Of a stretch of 64,000 bases of DNA, positions 55,351 to 64,000 are shown piece after piece. The position numbers were made by a program, and so were the translations under genes. Below the pieces are notes generated by a model. That model saw nothing but the letters and a program-made list of their open reading frames with translations. It did no database searches and was not told the DNA's origin. Positions within the stretch are counted from its first letter, which is position 1. Each line of letters starts with the position of its first letter. This DNA is from Biomphalaria glabrata (taxonomy: Eukaryota > Mollusca > Gastropoda > Planorbidae). Location: positions 4,566,001 through 4,630,000 of the forward strand of contig NC_074716.1 in the NCBI RefSeq assembly GCF_947242115.1, read 5' to 3'.

Positions 55351-55806
55351 ACTAAAAAATAGCAGTCATCTCGTCTTTGCAGGTAACAAATATATATATG
55401 TCTGTGAACTTCAATAAAACTCTTTTACTAAAAAGGCTAAAAGGTTACTCAAGGGGACGTTACTGCAACATTCTGTGTACAAACAATGGCTGAACATGGT
55501 ATGCACATGTTTCAAATTAAAAATATAGACTAGTATTACAATGTCTTTAGTCTATATCAGTTTCAATGCTGCAGATATAATATCAAGATGAAGATATAAC
55601 ACATAAAATTACATATTTTTGAAACACAAAAAAAATTGTCTAATTGATTCAAATGAAAAATCTTATGAATATGATTCTTTAATTTCAGACTTAGAATTAG
55701 TTAGGAGTTAGATTTAGATGCTTGAAATCACTGATTCTATCTTCAAATAAAATTCATAGAATAGAATAGATAGATCTAATATTTAGAATAAAATATAATA
55801 AATTAT
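55351..55806. other. AT-rich stretch, nothing recognised
   Basis: No exon. If PRMT3's missing first exon is in the window it could lie from here to 56976, but I could not identify it. Confidence 0.4.
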
Positions 55807-56380
55807 GGTAATTCTGCAGGAGTTCAAGGGGCAGCCATCTTTGTTATTGTTTAGACTGTAATCTTGTATCTTGGGTTTTCTCTCCGATTTGGGTTTTTGT
55901 TTGTTTTTATTTTTGAAGCTAAATAATATGCTAGATCTAGCTATACCGGTATTATCTAGTCCTAATAAGTCTATTAATTAGACTCATAATCTAACTGCTA
56001 GAACTATACTATACTAATTACTATATTAATATGACAAGGTTCTTAAAGCCAAGGCAATAAAGGTCAATTAATTTTTGGTAATAAACTGTGTTGATATTTA
56101 TTGTAGGCCTAGTTAAATTTAGATTCTCTATATCAGAATAATTCAGAATAGATATAGACAATATTTAACAATTAAAAAGAAGACAGAACAATAAGAAACG
56201 TATTGTATTGACACCAAGTCAAAATTAAAAGAAAAAATAGTATTGCTTTGAAAACACAGACACAGAAGTAATGTTAATTCTTGGTATTTTTTAAGACACT
56301 ATCTTGGGATTTCTTTGGAACATAAACAATAACAAAATAATAACAAAGATGGCTGCCCCTTGAACTCCTGCAGAATTACC
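55807..56380. mobile_element. 574-bp element with 42-bp perfect terminal inverted repeats
   Basis: Left arm from 55807 (GGTAATTCTGCAGGAGTTCA, AGGGGCAGCCATCTTTGTTA) is reproduced inverted and without mismatch over 42 bp at 56339-56380. Similarity may continue inward in weakened form (ATCTTGGGTTTTC at the left versus the inverse of ATCTTGGGATTTC at the right). No coding capacity and no clear target duplication, so the class is unassigned. Confidence 0.85.
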
Positions 56381-56859
56381 AAAATTAGATTAAATCTAGT
56401 ATGATTGACATATGATATTGACATAGTCATAGATGATATGAATTGAAATGCCAAGTCTTCCTGAAATTTAAATTCAATTCGAGTTTTATCCAAGTCTCAG
56501 GTTTATCTGGAGGCTATTTATGGGTCCCTCTCAATCTAGGCTAGGCTATATAATAGATACTGTAATGACTCAATAGTAAGATGCAAAAGTTGGGTTTAAT
56601 TGGGGATTTCTTTAGTAATTTGGAACAGAAATAGCTTAGTGTTAGAGACAGACTAACAGACAAGAGAGACCTCTTGTAGTAACGCTTAGGACATGTTTTC
56701 TAAGGCTGACAATATGGACTGTGCCCTTCTTATTTGAATAAATGTTATATTTTTAAAGAGGCCTTATTAACTTTTATTTTATTTAGTCTGTTGTTGAAGT
56801 GTCAGTGTGTATATTTACAAATTTATGACTACAAACACAGCAACATCTAGTTAAATATT

Positions 56860-56935
56860 CCAGTAGTTCATGGAACACCTATTCAGGCCTCGTGTAACAC
56901 TAGGGTTCCACAGAACACATTTTGGGAAACACTGG
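56860..56935. mobile_element. relic of the CAGTGTTCCC hAT-like family
   Basis: CATGGAACACCTATTCAGGC, CTCGTGTAACACTAGGGTTC and TTTTGGGAAACACTGGAATT match the right half of 51907-52103. It ends about 40 bp before a PRMT3 exon. An ATG inside it is in frame with that exon but belongs to the repeat, so it is not the start codon. Confidence 0.7.
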
Positions 56936-56976
56936 AATTGGTTGTTGTAAACTATCTTTTTATTTTCCTTGTTTAG

Positions 56977-63429
<6,453 letters not shown>

Positions 63430-63597
63430 GTGAGAGAAAGGACCTACTATTCTTTACTATGTATTTGTTAAGATCACTGTGGCCTCAATTTGGTGTACGG
63501 ATATAAAATGTTAATATACTGTTACTATAGTCGAAGTAGAAAGTGTTATTAGGTGTTATTAAAGAATGTATTCAATTGAATAATAAATCTCAGATGA

Positions 63598-63800
63598 TTT
63601 GGTCATGTTAACCTTATAAAGCCAGGCAGAGTACCAGGTAGAGGTTGTGTATCTTCAATTAACTGACCAGCCATCATCAATATATTGGAAGGACAGATGC
63701 TTGCTAGCATATCATGAGATGTAGAGTAGGAATGAGTTCAGATGAGTCAAACTGACAGCCGGAAGAACAAGAAAGACATATCACCTTACATATTGTGTGC
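63598..63800 (+). mobile_element. possible decayed LINE C-terminus
   Basis: LRWFGHV (about 63600-63620), KPGRVPGRG and a WKDRCLLAY-like segment follow the order of a LINE protein tail (RWFGHVxRM ... RSPGRPxxRW ... DRxxWR), but stops interrupt it. Confidence 0.35.
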
Positions 63801-63899
63801 TAAGTAAACAGGCTGCCACTAAAAAAATTCCACTGTCCAAAAGAAATTCAATCCCACCTAGGAGATAAAGCATTTTTAGCAGACCCAAAAGGGGAAAAG

Positions 63900-64000
63900 A
63901 CGCTATTAGTTTTGTGTAGTTTGTCCGTCCGTCCGTCCCATTTAGATCGCGTAAATTAGAAAAGATAGGGAAAATCTGATGTCATAATATTTTAGACCAT
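63900..64000. repeat. dispersed repeat starting at a (TCCG)n tract, cut by the window edge
   Basis: TTTGTCCGTCCGTCCGTCCC followed by a TTTAGATCGCGTAAATTAGA segment. I recall this combination as an abundant snail repeat, but only one copy is visible here, so the repeat nature is not shown by this window alone. Confidence 0.4.

Noticed and set aside
56922-56976. ATG and 18 codons directly in front of the first visible PRMT3 exon, as a possible start
   Set aside because: It lies in a hAT-like relic and is followed by a good splice acceptor (CTTGTTTAG). The exon starts in split phase, so an upstream exon is required.

Overview
This 64 kb window is animal nuclear DNA from an AT-rich, repeat-laden genome with small exons and large introns. 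It most probably comes from a gastropod mollusc, and a freshwater pulmonate (planorbid, Biomphalaria-type) snail is my best guess. That guess rests on three things: an arginine methyltransferase 3 gene of animal type, several tRNA-derived SINE families, and interspersed repeats and an RNase H-bearing LINE that resemble what I remember from such snails. No database could be consulted, so the species is inference.

Only three host genes can be supported. (1) A minus-strand, two-coding-exon gene at 8537 down to 2232 encodes a 491-residue acidic, Ser/Pro-rich protein that I do not recognise. The 4.8 kb intron joins the exons in phase. Candidate promoter motifs lie upstream, including a perfect ERSE-II match, two CACGTG boxes and a TATA-like box near 9845. 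(2) A tRNA-Gly(TCC) gene lies at 33246-33317. (3) The 5' and middle part of protein arginine methyltransferase 3 (PRMT3), eight exons on the plus strand from 56977 to 63429, runs off the right edge. Its first exon and its C-terminal exons are not seen.

From about 10 kb to 56 kb lies a transposon graveyard. The most striking residents are two near-identical foldback elements (25571-30215 and 36621-38897). Each has roughly 0.5 kb inverted arms that end in a ~16-bp minisatellite (TTTAGGCACCCGGATA type), and each is flanked by an exact 9-bp target-site duplication. A third, partial copy lies at about 39790-40858. The first copy carries a 2.4 kb hAT-like element (26222-28607) with an exact 8-bp duplication, and the second copy preserves the matching empty site. 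Further hAT-type elements with 8-bp duplications lie at 32510, 39836, 43132, 43951, 47921, 49911 and 51907, several inserted in other repeats. LINE 3' ends (12.8, 17.7, 18.3, 21.2, 24.1, 24.5, 34.5, 45.4-46.6, 52.5 kb), three SINE families, TTAA-flanked small elements and CACGTG-carrying inverted-repeat elements fill much of the rest.

Tandem arrays are frequent: a 29-bp array with a strict two-variant alternation at 384-756, a 97-bp hairpin array at 26473-27145, a 14-bp array at 53633-53752, and an ~85-bp array inside a PRMT3 intron. I saw no CRISPR, prokaryotic operon or intact autonomous element. The LINE at 45387-46605 is the best preserved mobile coding sequence, but it is truncated at its 5' end.
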